From positions 1 to 55,805 of the forward strand of contig JBGSKY010000328.1 of assembly GCA_041740995.1 (NCBI GenBank): a stretch of DNA of 55,805 nucleotides. Direction: 5' to 3'. Position numbers and translations under genes: made by a program. The notes below the pieces were generated by a model. The model had not been told where the DNA came from. It made no database searches and saw nothing but the letters and a program-made list of their open reading frames with translations. This stretch comes from JBGSKY01 sp041740995. Lineage in GTDB: Bacteria > Planctomycetota > Planctomycetia > Pirellulales > Pirellulaceae. Every line of letters begins with the position of its first letter. Positions within the stretch are counted from its first letter, which is position 1. Shown here piece by piece: positions 39,911 through 49,416 of this stretch.

Positions 39911-41872
39911 CTAGGATTCTTCATCGCGAATCTTGGCCAAGACGGCATAATCTTCCAATGTCGATGTGTCACCGATAGATTCTTTGCCGCTCGCAAGGTC
40001 GCGGAGCAATCGTCGCATAATTTTACCGCTGCGCGTTTTGGGCAGCGCCGACGTGAATCGAATGTCGTCCGGTTGGGCCAATGCTCCAATTTCTTTTCGC
40101 ACATGCTGCTTTAGTTCCGCACGAAGTTTGTCGCAAGGCTGACCAGATTTGAGCGAGACAAACACGGCAATCGCTTGACCTTTAATGTCGTCTGGTCGAC
40201 CAACGGCGGCCGCTTCGGCGACCATTGGATGCGAGACTAAAGCGCTTTCAATTTCGATCGTGCTGAGCCGGTGGCCAGAGACGTTAATCACGTCATCAAT
40301 ACGTCCCATAATCCAATAGTAACCGTCGTCGTCTTGGCGCGCGTTGTCGCCGGTCAAATACATGTGCGGTGCGGTTTGCCAATATTGAGCGGAAAATCTT
40401 TCAGCGTCGCCCCAAATTCCTCTCAGCATTCCTGGCCATGGCTTATCGATGCACAGCATCCCGCCATGATGAGCCGGTACGTCCGCAAGCGAATCGTCCA
40501 AAATTCGCGGCGATACTCCCGGCAATGGTTTCGTGCACGATCCTGGCTTTGTCGCGATCGCTCCCGGGAGCGGTGACATCATGATGCCACCAGTTTCCGT
40601 TTGCCACCATGTGTCGACGATTGGGCAACGTCCGCCACCGATCTTTTCGTGATACCACATCCATGCTTCTGGATTGATCCCTTCTCCAACACTTCCCAAC
40701 AATCGCAAGCTACTCAAATCGTGCTTCTCGACATGATGATCGCCCCACTTAATAAAAGCGCGAATCGCAGTCGGTGCGGTATACAACGTCGTGACTTTAT
40801 ATCGCTCGATGATCTCCCAAAACCGATCTTCGGCAGGAAAATTAGGCGCTCCTTCGAAGATAACTTGCGTCGTGCCCGCAGCCAGCGGGCCGTAAACAAC
40901 ATAGCTGTGACCGGTGATCCAGCCACAATCGGCCGTACACCAAAAGATATCCGACGAGCGATGATCGAATACCGTTTCAAAGGTATATCGTGCATAGAGC
41001 TGATAGCCGGCGGTTGTATGCAAGATGCCTTTTGGTTTACCGGTCGAACCGCTGGTATACAGAATGAAAAGTGGGCTCTCGCTATCCATCGGCGTCGCCG
41101 GACAATCGTCGCTCACGTCGGCGACTAAATCGTGCCACCAAATATCGCGGCCCGTTGTCATCTCGCATTCTTGCTGTGTGCGCTTTAAGACCACGCATTT
41201 TTGAATTGTCGGGCTCTTTTTCAAAGCCTCGTCAACGGTCGCTTTCAGTGGCAACGGCTTGCCCCGTCGCCATCCGCCGTCAGCCGTAATCTGCAGCTTG
41301 GCTGTTGCATCATTGTTGCGATCGGCGATTGCTTCGGCGCTGAATCCGCCGAAGATAACAGAGTGAACGGCCCCGATCCGCGCACATGCTAACATCGCAA
41401 CGACCAATTCAGCAGTCATCGGCATGTAGATACTGACACGGTCGCCAGCAACGATGCCAAGCGATTTGAGTCCGTTAGCAAAACGACAAACATCGCGAAG
41501 CAATTGGGCGTAAGTGATCGAGCGGCGATCGCCTGGCTCGCCTTCGAATAACAATGCGATTCGATCTCCATTGCCGGCTTTAATATGTGCGTCCAAACAG
41601 TTGTACGACGCATTGGTCTGACCGCCGACAAACCATTCGGCCACCGGCTCATTCCACTTTAAAGTCGTGCTGAAAGGCTTGAACCAATGCAATTTCTCTC
41701 GCGCTAGATCAGCCCAGAATTTTTCGGTGTCTTGCATCGAACGAGCGTAGAGCGCTTCGTATTGCTCTAGCGAGCTGATGCGTGACTGAGCGACAAATTC
41801 TTTCGTGGGCTCAAAAACGCGCGCTTCATGCAATAAGGTATCAACTTGGCCGTCGGAAGATAAATCACTCAT
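39911..41872 (-). CDS. acs: Acetyl-CoA synthetase
   Basis: This is a 653-residue AMP-forming ligase, close to the usual ~650. Motifs: KLHWFKPF and VAEWFVGGQTNASYNCLD (N-terminus), DRVSIYMPMTAELVVAMLAC, VIFGGFSAEAIADR, the P-loop LYTSGSTGKPKGILHT, WCTADCGWITGHSY, DTWWQTETGG, GRIDDVINVSGHRLST and the acetylation-controlled Lys in PKTRSGKIMRR. It makes acetyl-CoA from acetate, ATP and CoA in the cytoplasm. It stands alone. Confidence 0.97.
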   Translation of the reverse strand: MSDLSSDGQVDTLLHEARVFEPTKEFVAQSRISSLEQYEALYARSMQDTEKFWADLAREKLHWFKPFSTTLKWNEPVAEWFVGGQTNASYNCLDAHIKAGNGDRIALLFEGEPGDRRSITYAQLLRDVCRFANGLKSLGIVAGDRVSIYMPMTAELVVAMLACARIGAVHSVIFGGFSAEAIADRNNDATAKLQITADGGWRRGKPLPLKATVDEALKKSPTIQKCVVLKRTQQECEMTTGRDIWWHDLVADVSDDCPATPMDSESPLFILYTSGSTGKPKGILHTTAGYQLYARYTFETVFDHRSSDIFWCTADCGWITGHSYVVYGPLAAGTTQVIFEGAPNFPAEDRFWEIIERYKVTTLYTAPTAIRAFIKWGDHHVEKHDLSSLRLLGSVGEGINPEAWMWYHEKIGGGRCPIVDTWWQTETGGIMMSPLPGAIATKPGSCTKPLPGVSPRILDDSLADVPAHHGGMLCIDKPWPGMLRGIWGDAERFSAQYWQTAPHMYLTGDNARQDDDGYYWIMGRIDDVINVSGHRLSTIEIESALVSHPMVAEAAAVGRPDDIKGQAIAVFVSLKSGQPCDKLRAELKQHVRKEIGALAQPDDIRFTSALPKTRSGKIMRRLLRDLASGKESIGDTSTLEDYAVLAKIRDEES

Positions 41873-42194
41873 AAGTCGTCATTGCGGAAAGGAACTTGAT
41901 AAAAAAAGCTTCGATGTTACAGGTTTCTCGCGGGAGCAGACCAATCAAAATTGACCGACTAATGAACATTCTAGGCCTCTGCTTGCCGAAGCAGGTAAAT
42001 GAGCCAACCGTTATGTTTAAGCTTCGATTGTGAATGCAAAGCTATCGACCGTCAATCCGATGCGTTCTTAATCTTTGATCTTCCGGTCGGGCGTTACAAC
42101 GCCATCGGATTGCCATCGGATTGTTGTTCAGCAATTCAAGAAACTAGACCGGGACGGTAAATACGATTCTGATTGTCACACTCGACCGACATTT
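41873..42194. other. Intergenic region with an 11-bp tandem repeat
   Basis: About 320 bp lie upstream of acs and downstream of the release-factor-like gene. GCCATCGGATT occurs twice in tandem (42101-42122). No gene or terminator was identified. Confidence 0.4.
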
Positions 42195-42692
42195 TCACCC
42201 GCGAAGCGGATGCAGCCCACGAGCAGCTCGCTCGCGATTGCATTGAACCATCGCAGGTTCATGCTGGCGGAGGATTTTTTGGATCTGGGCCGATGAAATT
42301 TGCAAGCGTATCGCGGCCGCCGCGAGTTCATATTGTGATAGATGGAAGGCGTTCAGCGTATCGGCTAGTATGGCTGGAAAGTCATCGTGCTTGCTGCTGA
42401 TCGCAAGTTTTCCGTTGCGGACCCATTTCGTCCACTGTTCAGATGGCTGATCGTTAGGTTCCGTCCGAAGTTGCGTTGCAAGAGTCATCCGCAAGCGAAA
42501 GATTGCCTTCGCTTTATTGCTCGCTTGACTCCGCATTTCGCTCGCTTGACCACGACAGCCGCTGACGTGTTTGATCACCACCGCCGAGTCAGTCTTGTTG
42601 CGATGTTGACCGCCTGGTCCGGTACTGCGAGTGGTTTCGACAATGCAATCTTCGAGTAGCTCGACGATCGAGAGTTCTGTAGGATGCTTCAC
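42195..42692 (-). CDS. Peptide chain release factor-like protein (GGQ domain)
   Basis: This 165-residue protein has the catalytic GGQ in GPGGQHRNK (~25-33), followed by AVVIKHVSG and EMRSQASNKAKAIFRLR, as in the small class I release-factor-like proteins (ArfB/C12orf65-like). There is no codon-recognition domain. The C-terminal ~80 residues are not the Arg/Lys-rich tail of ArfB but a helical domain. It probably hydrolyses peptidyl-tRNA on stalled or non-standard ribosomal complexes. It is 9 bp downstream of the hypothetical membrane protein gene, so co-transcription is likely. Confidence 0.85.
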   Translation of the reverse strand: MKHPTELSIVELLEDCIVETTRSTGPGGQHRNKTDSAVVIKHVSGCRGQASEMRSQASNKAKAIFRLRMTLATQLRTEPNDQPSEQWTKWVRNGKLAISSKHDDFPAILADTLNAFHLSQYELAAAAIRLQISSAQIQKILRQHEPAMVQCNRERAARGLHPLRG

Positions 42693-42701
42693 GGTAAGTC
42701 G

Positions 42702-43430
42702 CTAGTTTTCGGCATCGATTGTCTCAAGCTTTGTCGTGGCTTGGTCAATTGCATTGGTCATCGCAGCAGCTTGATCCGCGTCTAGCAGCTGGCGATGTTC
42801 GCTGATCCACATTCGGCCCCACTGAATCATCAATATCAAATCGGAACGAATTTCTGGACTCCATCGTGATGCAGCTAAGGCGTTGATTTGATGAGTGGCC
42901 GCAATACCAAGCTGTCGGTCGCAATCTTCGCAGAACTTTTCGACAGGTGGTTTGTCGAATGCGCGTGCGATCATATCTGGAATTGCGAAATAGCACTTAT
43001 TGATGGCGGCCGTTTGGACACGAGGCCAGAGCTCGTGCGCCAGATCTGGATATTTTGTCGACCAATCTTCAAGCTTCCAAGGCGTATTCTTATTCGTGCT
43101 TTCCAGATAACGGACCAGAATCATAGCGATGCCGTCGCGGTCTGTTGTCGAAACATAGGCTTCGACTAAGTCCCATCGATTACCAGCCTCTGGATACGTC
43201 GCTATATGATTCGCGATCGATGGCCCGACCAAGCAAGTGCCCACGCTGCGATCCATCTGCTTCACTCTCTGATTACCGAAGAGACCTAGGCGATACTCAA
43301 ACGATCGAATCGAAAATGTTTGCGGACAGAATTCACGACCGCTTCGAAAGGATGTTGCTGACCAGATCGCAAAGCTGATAGCAACCGAGATGATCAGAAT
43401 AACAGCAATCAACCATTTGGCCATGTTCAA
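42702..43430 (-). CDS. Hypothetical membrane-anchored protein
   Basis: The 242-residue protein has one N-terminal transmembrane helix (WLIAVILIISVAISFAIW, ~5-22) and a soluble, probably periplasmic, domain that is helical and Trp-containing. Cys residues occur at FCPQ, GTCLVG and KFCEDCDRQ. No family was recognised. It is encoded 9 bp before the release-factor-like gene on the same strand. Confidence 0.6.
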   Translation of the reverse strand: MNMAKWLIAVILIISVAISFAIWSATSFRSGREFCPQTFSIRSFEYRLGLFGNQRVKQMDRSVGTCLVGPSIANHIATYPEAGNRWDLVEAYVSTTDRDGIAMILVRYLESTNKNTPWKLEDWSTKYPDLAHELWPRVQTAAINKCYFAIPDMIARAFDKPPVEKFCEDCDRQLGIAATHQINALAASRWSPEIRSDLILMIQWGRMWISEHRQLLDADQAAAMTNAIDQATTKLETIDAEN

Positions 43431-43614
43431 TCGTCTTCGCAGTAAGAACGCTTTTAAAGCGTTCAGATATTATTTGGCAATTCTAAGTAAGGCGAAAAAC
43501 AATCCTAGATTTGTACTACAATGAACGTTCCGAATTTTAGGCCAATATCGTGTTACGTTGAATTGTCCGGTTTGGCAACGTGTCTTGGTGGCTCAGTTCA
43601 TAGGAAGCGCAATC

Positions 43615-44478
43615 ATGCAATCCAAACATCTTTCTCGAATGATTGGTTCAATCGAGCGTTCATCTAAACGTTTGATTCTCGCAGCACTAACGATCAGCTT
43701 ACTCCATACGTTCGCGTACGCCCAGAACAACGGCCAGCCGAACGCTTACAATAACGCCAGCTCTGGAAGTCCGACAAGCGTCAAGATAAACGGCACGTTT
43801 CATGGCACTGATGGAAAAATCTTGCAAGTGATGCAGGACGACGGAACGCCATTGCTCGTCGCGGTTCCACGCGACCAAAAGAACATTGAGTATCGGGTTG
43901 AATTGACTCCTAAACAATTACAGCCTGGCATGTTCGTTCGTTTCCAAACCAATTATGAATCGTTACAGTCAGGCGAAATCGTTCCTGAGGGATTGGAACT
44001 GTTCACCTCCGAGGACCAGAAGAAAATTAACCCTAGAGATCCGGCGAGTCGGTTTGATTTCGTTCCGGGCATCTACTCGTTCGCCGAATACGGACACGAT
44101 CCTAACTCGCGAGAATTTCGAGTCGTTGGCCAGATCAACGGATTCAAAGACAACTCGTTGGTGGTGAACGCGGGGCGTGCAATCCAAGTTCCGGTAAAGG
44201 AAGATGCCGTGTTCGTCTATCGAACGTCGTCAATGACGCTAGTAAAACGAGGCGACGGTGTTGAGGGCAATGGGATCACCTACAATCCGCAATCAAACCA
44301 AGTGATCGCAAATCGAATCGCCATCATCGGGAAAATGCCAGAAGTCTCCGAAGATACAAACGCTAAAGCAAGTGATATGAAAGCTTCAAAATCAAAGAAA
44401 CGCCGCAGTAAAAAAGAAGATGCGGAAATGGACTCGGCAGACAAGGTTGACGAAGCAGTCGTCGAGTCGGCGAAATAG
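43615..44478 (+). CDS. Hypothetical secreted protein with charged C-terminus
   Basis: The ATG at 43615 is preceded by AGGAAG, and its N-terminus has a hydrophobic signal (LILAALTISLLHTFAYA, cleavage near AYAQ). The mature part (~37-230) looks beta-rich (INGTFHGTDGKILQVM, YRVELTPKQLQPGMFVRF, FRVVGQINGF), possibly OB-fold-like segments. The last ~45 residues are Lys/Glu/Ser-rich (KASKSKKRRSKKEDAEMD) and probably disordered. No known family. It was not possible to assign a function. Confidence 0.6.
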   Translation: MQSKHLSRMIGSIERSSKRLILAALTISLLHTFAYAQNNGQPNAYNNASSGSPTSVKINGTFHGTDGKILQVMQDDGTPLLVAVPRDQKNIEYRVELTPKQLQPGMFVRFQTNYESLQSGEIVPEGLELFTSEDQKKINPRDPASRFDFVPGIYSFAEYGHDPNSREFRVVGQINGFKDNSLVVNAGRAIQVPVKEDAVFVYRTSSMTLVKRGDGVEGNGITYNPQSNQVIANRIAIIGKMPEVSEDTNAKASDMKASKSKKRRSKKEDAEMDSADKVDEAVVESAK

Positions 44479-44562
44479 TTGCCGGTGGAGTGCGAATGCT
44501 CCCGGGAGTCACGAGACAAATTCGATGCTTTTGAAATCCCAAGAAGCTTATTCGGGTAAGTT

Positions 44563-44799
44563 CTAAGCTTCAGTCGTCTTGCGATAGGAAGGATGTGTTT
44601 TTTGGTACAGCTTTAGTGCGACAGGTATATCGTGCATCTTCAGCCATCGCCCATGTGTCTTAGTAGTACTAGAGACCATCGTTTCTGGGCGGATTTTTCC
44701 TCGCTCGATATTCTCACGAAAATCTTGTTCGGTCATTGGACCGACCTGTTTTTGGCCACCAAAAAAGTTATGTCTAAGGAAGTACCAATCGGCAGACAT
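44563..44799 (-). CDS. GYF_2-domain protein
   Basis: This is a 78-residue cytoplasmic protein consisting mostly of a GYF_2 domain: WYFLRHNFFGGQKQVGPMTEQ (split here, ~5-25), DFRENIERGKIRPETMVSS and the closing HGRWLKMHDIPVAL. Such domains bind proline-rich peptides and are often attached to planctomycete membrane proteins; here it is free-standing. The partner is unknown. Confidence 0.7.
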   Translation of the reverse strand: MSADWYFLRHNFFGGQKQVGPMTEQDFRENIERGKIRPETMVSSTTKTHGRWLKMHDIPVALKLYQKTHPSYRKTTEA

Positions 44800-45301
44800 C
44801 TTAACTAGCCTTTCGTGAAGTTAAGTTCAAGACGCGTTGCGCAAACTTTCGCAGTGGATTCAACCCTACTGTGTGCGCGGTGTAGCGGTCCAATTCGGAA
44901 CTCTTCCCACAATTCCTTGGCCCCAGCAAATTATACGTTCTAGGCAGCTTTCGCACGGGCCAATTGGTAGTGTAGGCTAATGGCTCTCTAAAATCAATCT
45001 GCGGGGCTGAATCTTGCTTTGAGTGGCTTTTCGGCGGCCAGAACGCGGTCTCCGACCTGCGCGAAACGCAGCAATTTTGAAATTTGCGATTCTAAAACGC
45101 AGTCCCCGTAGACATCACTTCGAGAATTCTGCTAACCAACGCAAGGTCGGCTCACAGCAATGCTTTTCAAGTTTTGTCTGAATGGCGGCGTTGAATAAAC
45201 GCCGCACAGTCTGGTCAAGCTTTGTATCGAGGAATGAAAAGATGACCAGCCGGACCGGCAATTACCTCGCTAATCACTCGTAAATCAAATCTTTGAAGGC
45301 T
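44800..45301. other. Intergenic region, no gene seen
   Basis: About 500 bp lie between divergent genes. A stretch near 45040-45110 contains imperfect repeats of GAACGCGGTC-/AACGCAGTC-like words, but no clear stem or gene. Promoters for both flanking genes are expected here. Confidence 0.4.
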
Positions 45302-46675
45302 ATGGATAGCTCAACTACCGCAGATTCTTCGACCTTAGTCGAGGATACATTACGCCCCGTACGCCTAAGCTTTGGAAATCAGTTTTCAAACTCAATCGTC
45401 GACTTGCGGAAAAAGCTGGTCGCGGTAACTCCCGATCGGTGGAAGCAGGTCAGCGAACGAGTTTCCGCCACATTGCTTTTTTTAGGCGTCTTTTGGTGGG
45501 CGGCCTCTTTGCTAAGGGGACGGCTCTATGGAATTACCAGCTCATGGTTTCCAGTACCGGCGCTCCGTGCAGATTTTGCGATCGGAACTGATGGGCCGTC
45601 GCGCGTCTGGTTGCACGGTGAGAATCCTTATTTAGTCGAAGCTTTGGGATTCATCTATCCACCGTTTGTCCTACCGCTTTTCGCTTGGACCTCGCTCTTC
45701 AGTCCTGTAACGGCGTACGTCATTTTTCTGCTTGGTATCGGTTTATTTGCAGCCGCCGGGGCTTACGAAAGTTGGCGATCACGCAATCGCTGCGGTGACC
45801 GAACATTGCCGCCGCTAACGTGCATCGCGGCGATCTTGTTCAGCACGCCGGTGTTATTTTGCATGGAGCGTGGCAATTATGATTTGACAGTTCTGCCGTT
45901 CGTAATCGCTGCGGTCTATCTCCTACGAAGAAATTCCGACTTGTCCGATGTGCTGGCAGGAATCTTGTTGGCCTGCACACCCTGGTTAAAGGTTTATCCG
46001 GGCTTAGTCATCGTCGGTTTACTCGCTCTGCGACGTTGGCGATCCACCGCTGCATTTGGAACGACGGGACTCGCTATCGGTTTGATGCATTTACCTTTGG
46101 TGTTGCAGTGGATTGAACGTAACGCATTTTTTTCTAATCGTGTTATGAGCATGTCGCGAGCGGCACCACACTCGGGAGTCAATCATTGGTGGCACTCGCT
46201 GACCGAAGCTTGGCCGCATGTTTGGAATAATTGTCCGCCGCCGTTAAGTTGGCTATCGATGATTCCAGGTTCATTGGCTTGCGTGCTGTTGCTTGGTCCC
46301 CAATTGGTTTGGGTGAGCTGGGTTGTTTATCGATCACCGCAAATTTCGAATATGATTTACCCGTACTTCGTTTGGATTATCGCACTGGCATCTTTTGTTC
46401 CGCCAGTCGCCAACGACTACAGCCTGTTTTTCCTACCGCTGGCTGTCATTGCGGTCTGGCGAAGAAACGATCCCAAGTTTGTTCAGGTAGCATTCTTGCT
46501 GTTATTTTTATGGTGGCAACCATTCGGATTGCCGATCAATGGGCGGCTTTTAATGTTATTCAAGCTCGGCGGATTGGCAGCCGCTGGCTATTGTTTGACT
46601 CGCCGTGTCAAAGAGGAACAGGAAGCATTCGAAAGCGTCCCAACAAAGTCAGAAGTTGCTATTTCTTTGGCATGA
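45302..46675 (+). CDS. DUF2029/GT87-type integral membrane glycosyltransferase
   Basis: This is a 457-residue polytopic protein (about ten helices) from the ATG at 45302 (GAAGG just before). Features of the GT-C family are the early acidic loop (DFAIGTDGPSRVWL, then HGENPYLVEALGFIYPPFVL), the periplasmic His/Trp-rich loop (SGVNHWWHSLTEAW) and PWLKVYPGLVIVGLLAL in the middle. GT87 enzymes use polyprenyl-linked sugars to add mannose or similar residues on the outer face. The acceptor is unknown. The N-terminal ~55 residues are cytoplasmic. Confidence 0.8.
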   Translation: MDSSTTADSSTLVEDTLRPVRLSFGNQFSNSIVDLRKKLVAVTPDRWKQVSERVSATLLFLGVFWWAASLLRGRLYGITSSWFPVPALRADFAIGTDGPSRVWLHGENPYLVEALGFIYPPFVLPLFAWTSLFSPVTAYVIFLLGIGLFAAAGAYESWRSRNRCGDRTLPPLTCIAAILFSTPVLFCMERGNYDLTVLPFVIAAVYLLRRNSDLSDVLAGILLACTPWLKVYPGLVIVGLLALRRWRSTAAFGTTGLAIGLMHLPLVLQWIERNAFFSNRVMSMSRAAPHSGVNHWWHSLTEAWPHVWNNCPPPLSWLSMIPGSLACVLLLGPQLVWVSWVVYRSPQISNMIYPYFVWIIALASFVPPVANDYSLFFLPLAVIAVWRRNDPKFVQVAFLLLFLWWQPFGLPINGRLLMLFKLGGLAAAGYCLTRRVKEEQEAFESVPTKSEVAISLA

Positions 46676-46758
46676 GTGATCTCTGTAAAGTGCGTTGGTC
46701 TGTAGCGGCTGCGAGGAAAGCAACGCTAGTCTGATCGAAGTTGAAAGGGAGTTGTAAA

Positions 46759-48036
46759 ATGATCCGCTTGTTTCTTTCCAGGCCAGATTCCGCATTGATT
46801 TTGTTCGGACTCGCCGCGATTTGCAGTCAAACTGCTGCTCAAGACATTGCCAAAGAAAGCAAGGATTACCTTTCGTGCGAAGTGAATCTGACTCCAACGT
46901 GGCCGCCATTCGAAATCAAAGCTCAGCCCAGCGATGTATGGACGCGGCTCTGGAAATTTTCAGCTGATGCGATTGCTAACAAAGACGAGCAACCGTTGCA
47001 CTTCCAAGTCGAAACACCCAAGTTAGTCAACGACTGTCCGACTTTTACCGTGACGCTCTGTGGCCATTTATGCGACAGCACTGCTAGCGAGAATCTAGCT
47101 GCAAATTGCCAGTGCCCAAGCTCGCTATCGGCAACGGACGGTTGTGACGCTTCGTGCGCCGCGACCTGCACGGAGTGTGGCAAAGAAGCCAGTAAGATTA
47201 CTACGGCAAAAATCAGTGACCAAACGCGACTAACTTCCACAGTTGCGACAGAATCAAACGCAGAAGATCTTCCGAGCTGCATTGAAAAATCATCAGCGGC
47301 ACCAATGCCAATGCTGAATTTCAAACGGGTGTCCAGCGATGTGCCAAGTCAAGCTGATGTCGTGACGTTACAACCACCGGTCACCAACGAATCCATCAAC
47401 ACCGACAAAGTTGAAAAGCTGACCGCTGCGTATTTTGGTGCCATGGCGAAGGCAACTTACTTTGAAAAGTTGAGTGAAATCCAAAACGCTCACCATGAAG
47501 AAGTAAAGCAACTGATGAATGCCAATGCAGAGCTAATGATTCGAGTTGCTGCGTCCGAAGCAACACAGAGCTTGATGCATGACGTTGTCCAACTCACGCT
47601 TGAAAATGTCGCTTTAGAATCGCAACTGGCAAACGCTCGTGAGAAAATCGCTCAGCAAATTGCTTCTAGAGAGATAGCTTCACAGAATGCCATCGCACAG
47701 CAATTGACTGCCAACGCTGAACTTGCAAAGCAGCAAAACGTTGGTGGAAAGCCAGTTCCATTCGCCCGCAGTGTCTACGTACCGCTCTACCCGCACTTTC
47801 ATCTCAGCGACGCCAGTGAACAGAAGGCAGCAACGCTTGCAAGTGAAGCTTCCAAATCAGTTTGCGGCAACGTCTGCGGCTGTGAAAATGAGTGTGGATG
47901 TGAAGCTACAACGGCATCCGCATCATCAGACGAAACTTGCTGCGGCTGCGAAGATCAGAATTGCAAATGTCCGTCAGTAACGACGACTGAAGAGTCTGTA
48001 ACACGTTCGGCAAAACTAGAAAACGCACAATACTAG
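46759..48036 (+). CDS. Secreted Cys-rich coiled-coil hypothetical protein
   Basis: The ATG at 46759 follows GGGAG. The 425-residue protein has a signal peptide (SALILFGLAAICSQTAAQ) and then a Cys-rich block (~90-150: TLCGHLCDST, NCQCPSS, CDASCAATCTECGKE). A long helical, probably coiled-coil segment (~220-330, EEVKQLMNANAELMIRV and SQLANAREKIAQQIA) follows, and a second Cys-rich block near the end (CGNVCGCENECGCE, CCGCEDQNCKCP). The paired-Cys clusters could bind metal or form disulfide cross-links in the envelope. No family was recognised. Confidence 0.6.
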   Translation: MIRLFLSRPDSALILFGLAAICSQTAAQDIAKESKDYLSCEVNLTPTWPPFEIKAQPSDVWTRLWKFSADAIANKDEQPLHFQVETPKLVNDCPTFTVTLCGHLCDSTASENLAANCQCPSSLSATDGCDASCAATCTECGKEASKITTAKISDQTRLTSTVATESNAEDLPSCIEKSSAAPMPMLNFKRVSSDVPSQADVVTLQPPVTNESINTDKVEKLTAAYFGAMAKATYFEKLSEIQNAHHEEVKQLMNANAELMIRVAASEATQSLMHDVVQLTLENVALESQLANAREKIAQQIASREIASQNAIAQQLTANAELAKQQNVGGKPVPFARSVYVPLYPHFHLSDASEQKAATLASEASKSVCGNVCGCENECGCEATTASASSDETCCGCEDQNCKCPSVTTTEESVTRSAKLENAQY

Positions 48037-48061
48037 TGCCTCAACCACATTCAATCTCAGA

Positions 48062-48127
48062 GTAGCCGATCTCGCCAGAGATCGGATTTCCCGACGAAAA
48101 GCTCCGAAGTCAGGAGACTCCGACTAC
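48062..48127. repeat. Paired-hairpin intergenic repeat (second copy of the architecture)
   Basis: CCGATCTC and GAGATCGG (48066-48085) form a perfect hairpin; a second arm follows with CCGAAGTC and GACTCCG. The element is framed by GTAG (48062-48065) and CTAC (48124-48127). The layout matches 31552-31648 but the stem sequences differ. It lies 26 bp after the Cys-rich gene. Confidence 0.55.
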
Positions 48128-48289
48128 GAGTTACCCGCACTTTAAATTTGGATGAAGCATCAGCAGTGAACGCTAAGTAGTTTCGGTCCCGGGACTCTGG
48201 CCCACACCAAGTTCAAGCAGTGTCGGAATCCTAGGGATCTATAAAACTTAACGATTCAACATTAAGCCCGCATTCTGCGTTCAAATTCA

Positions 48290-49216
48290 ATGCGAAGAAG
48301 ACTTCTCAAGCGAATGCTTTATGTCGCATTGGCCGCCTCACTTCAGACGCGGCTAACGGCTCAGGAAACAAACGATGGTTCTGGGTTCGATGACGTTGGC
48401 GATGATTTCTTCGACACGCTCTCCTCCCCAGAACCAATCGATGCACAGGAGCGTCCTCGTCAGCCTAAATTGCAATTGCCAGCAACGCTTGACGATGTTC
48501 CGATCTTTCCTAACCAGACGCTATCGCCTGAGTTACATGCTTGGACGCGATGGCTAATTTTGAATAACTTGCCACCGGTTTATGAAGACAACAAAAAATG
48601 GGGCAAGGTCAAAGAAGTCTACGACGGTTTTAGATTTCGCCGCGAAGGCCTGAAAGTTGAGACTTATCGAAAATGGAAAACGGTAAAGCAAGGCACTTGG
48701 TCGCGATACTATATTGAGTTTGTTGATCCTGAAAATTCACTAGAACTTTTGGTTGACCAGATTCGGCCACTTGACGCATCAAAAATCGGATTGCGAGTCG
48801 CTTTGGCGGTCCCGCTAAAGATCTTTGGTCGTGTCGCTCAGTGGCAGCATGACGTGCAACTAATTTCGATTTCGACAAATGCTGACGCAACAGTCGAAAT
48901 GGTGATTGACGCAGAGTGTGAGGTGATCGTCAATCCGCTAGCCTTCCCGCCGGACGTCATGTTTCGACCGAAAGCGACCGCTGCCCAGATTGCGATTAGG
49001 AAGTTCGAGGTGCATCGAATTTCGCAGCTTCATGGCCCATTAGCCGAACAGCTTGGCAAAGGCCTGCGAAACGTGCTCGACGACCGATTAGCGGACATGA
49101 GCGACAAATTGGTCGAAAAGATCAATCGTCAATTCATCAAGCAGCAAGACAAACTGCAAATCAAATTGCATGACAGAATTGCCGGGACGGTGAAAAGCTG
49201 GACCGAACCGCAGTAG
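48290..49216 (+). CDS. Hypothetical secreted protein
   Basis: The 308-residue protein has a weak N-terminal signal (MRRRLLKRMLYVALAASL ending near LTAQ). An acidic stretch (DDVGDDFFDTLSSPEPIDAQ) follows, then a ~230-residue domain beginning at LHAWTRWLILNNLPPVYED and continuing through FRFRREGLKVETYRKW. The second half is helical near the C-terminus (KGLRNVLDDRLADMSDKL). No family was recognised. It follows the Cys-rich gene after ~250 bp and may be independent. Confidence 0.55.
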   Translation: MRRRLLKRMLYVALAASLQTRLTAQETNDGSGFDDVGDDFFDTLSSPEPIDAQERPRQPKLQLPATLDDVPIFPNQTLSPELHAWTRWLILNNLPPVYEDNKKWGKVKEVYDGFRFRREGLKVETYRKWKTVKQGTWSRYYIEFVDPENSLELLVDQIRPLDASKIGLRVALAVPLKIFGRVAQWQHDVQLISISTNADATVEMVIDAECEVIVNPLAFPPDVMFRPKATAAQIAIRKFEVHRISQLHGPLAEQLGKGLRNVLDDRLADMSDKLVEKINRQFIKQQDKLQIKLHDRIAGTVKSWTEPQ

Positions 49217-49416
49217 CTCGATTTCGTCTTTCGACCAATTGCGAGTAAAACGTGCTTGACACCTGCCGAAAGCCTTCCCCAGGCTTCTCCTCTGGGCGAT
49301 CTAGACATTCTCAATTCGCCTGTGTGTGGAGCCTATCAAACCGACTGCTCCTCCGACAAAAGGTGGCTGACACAAATGACACTGCCGCTCGCGATAAATT
49401 TTACTCGCGGATAATG

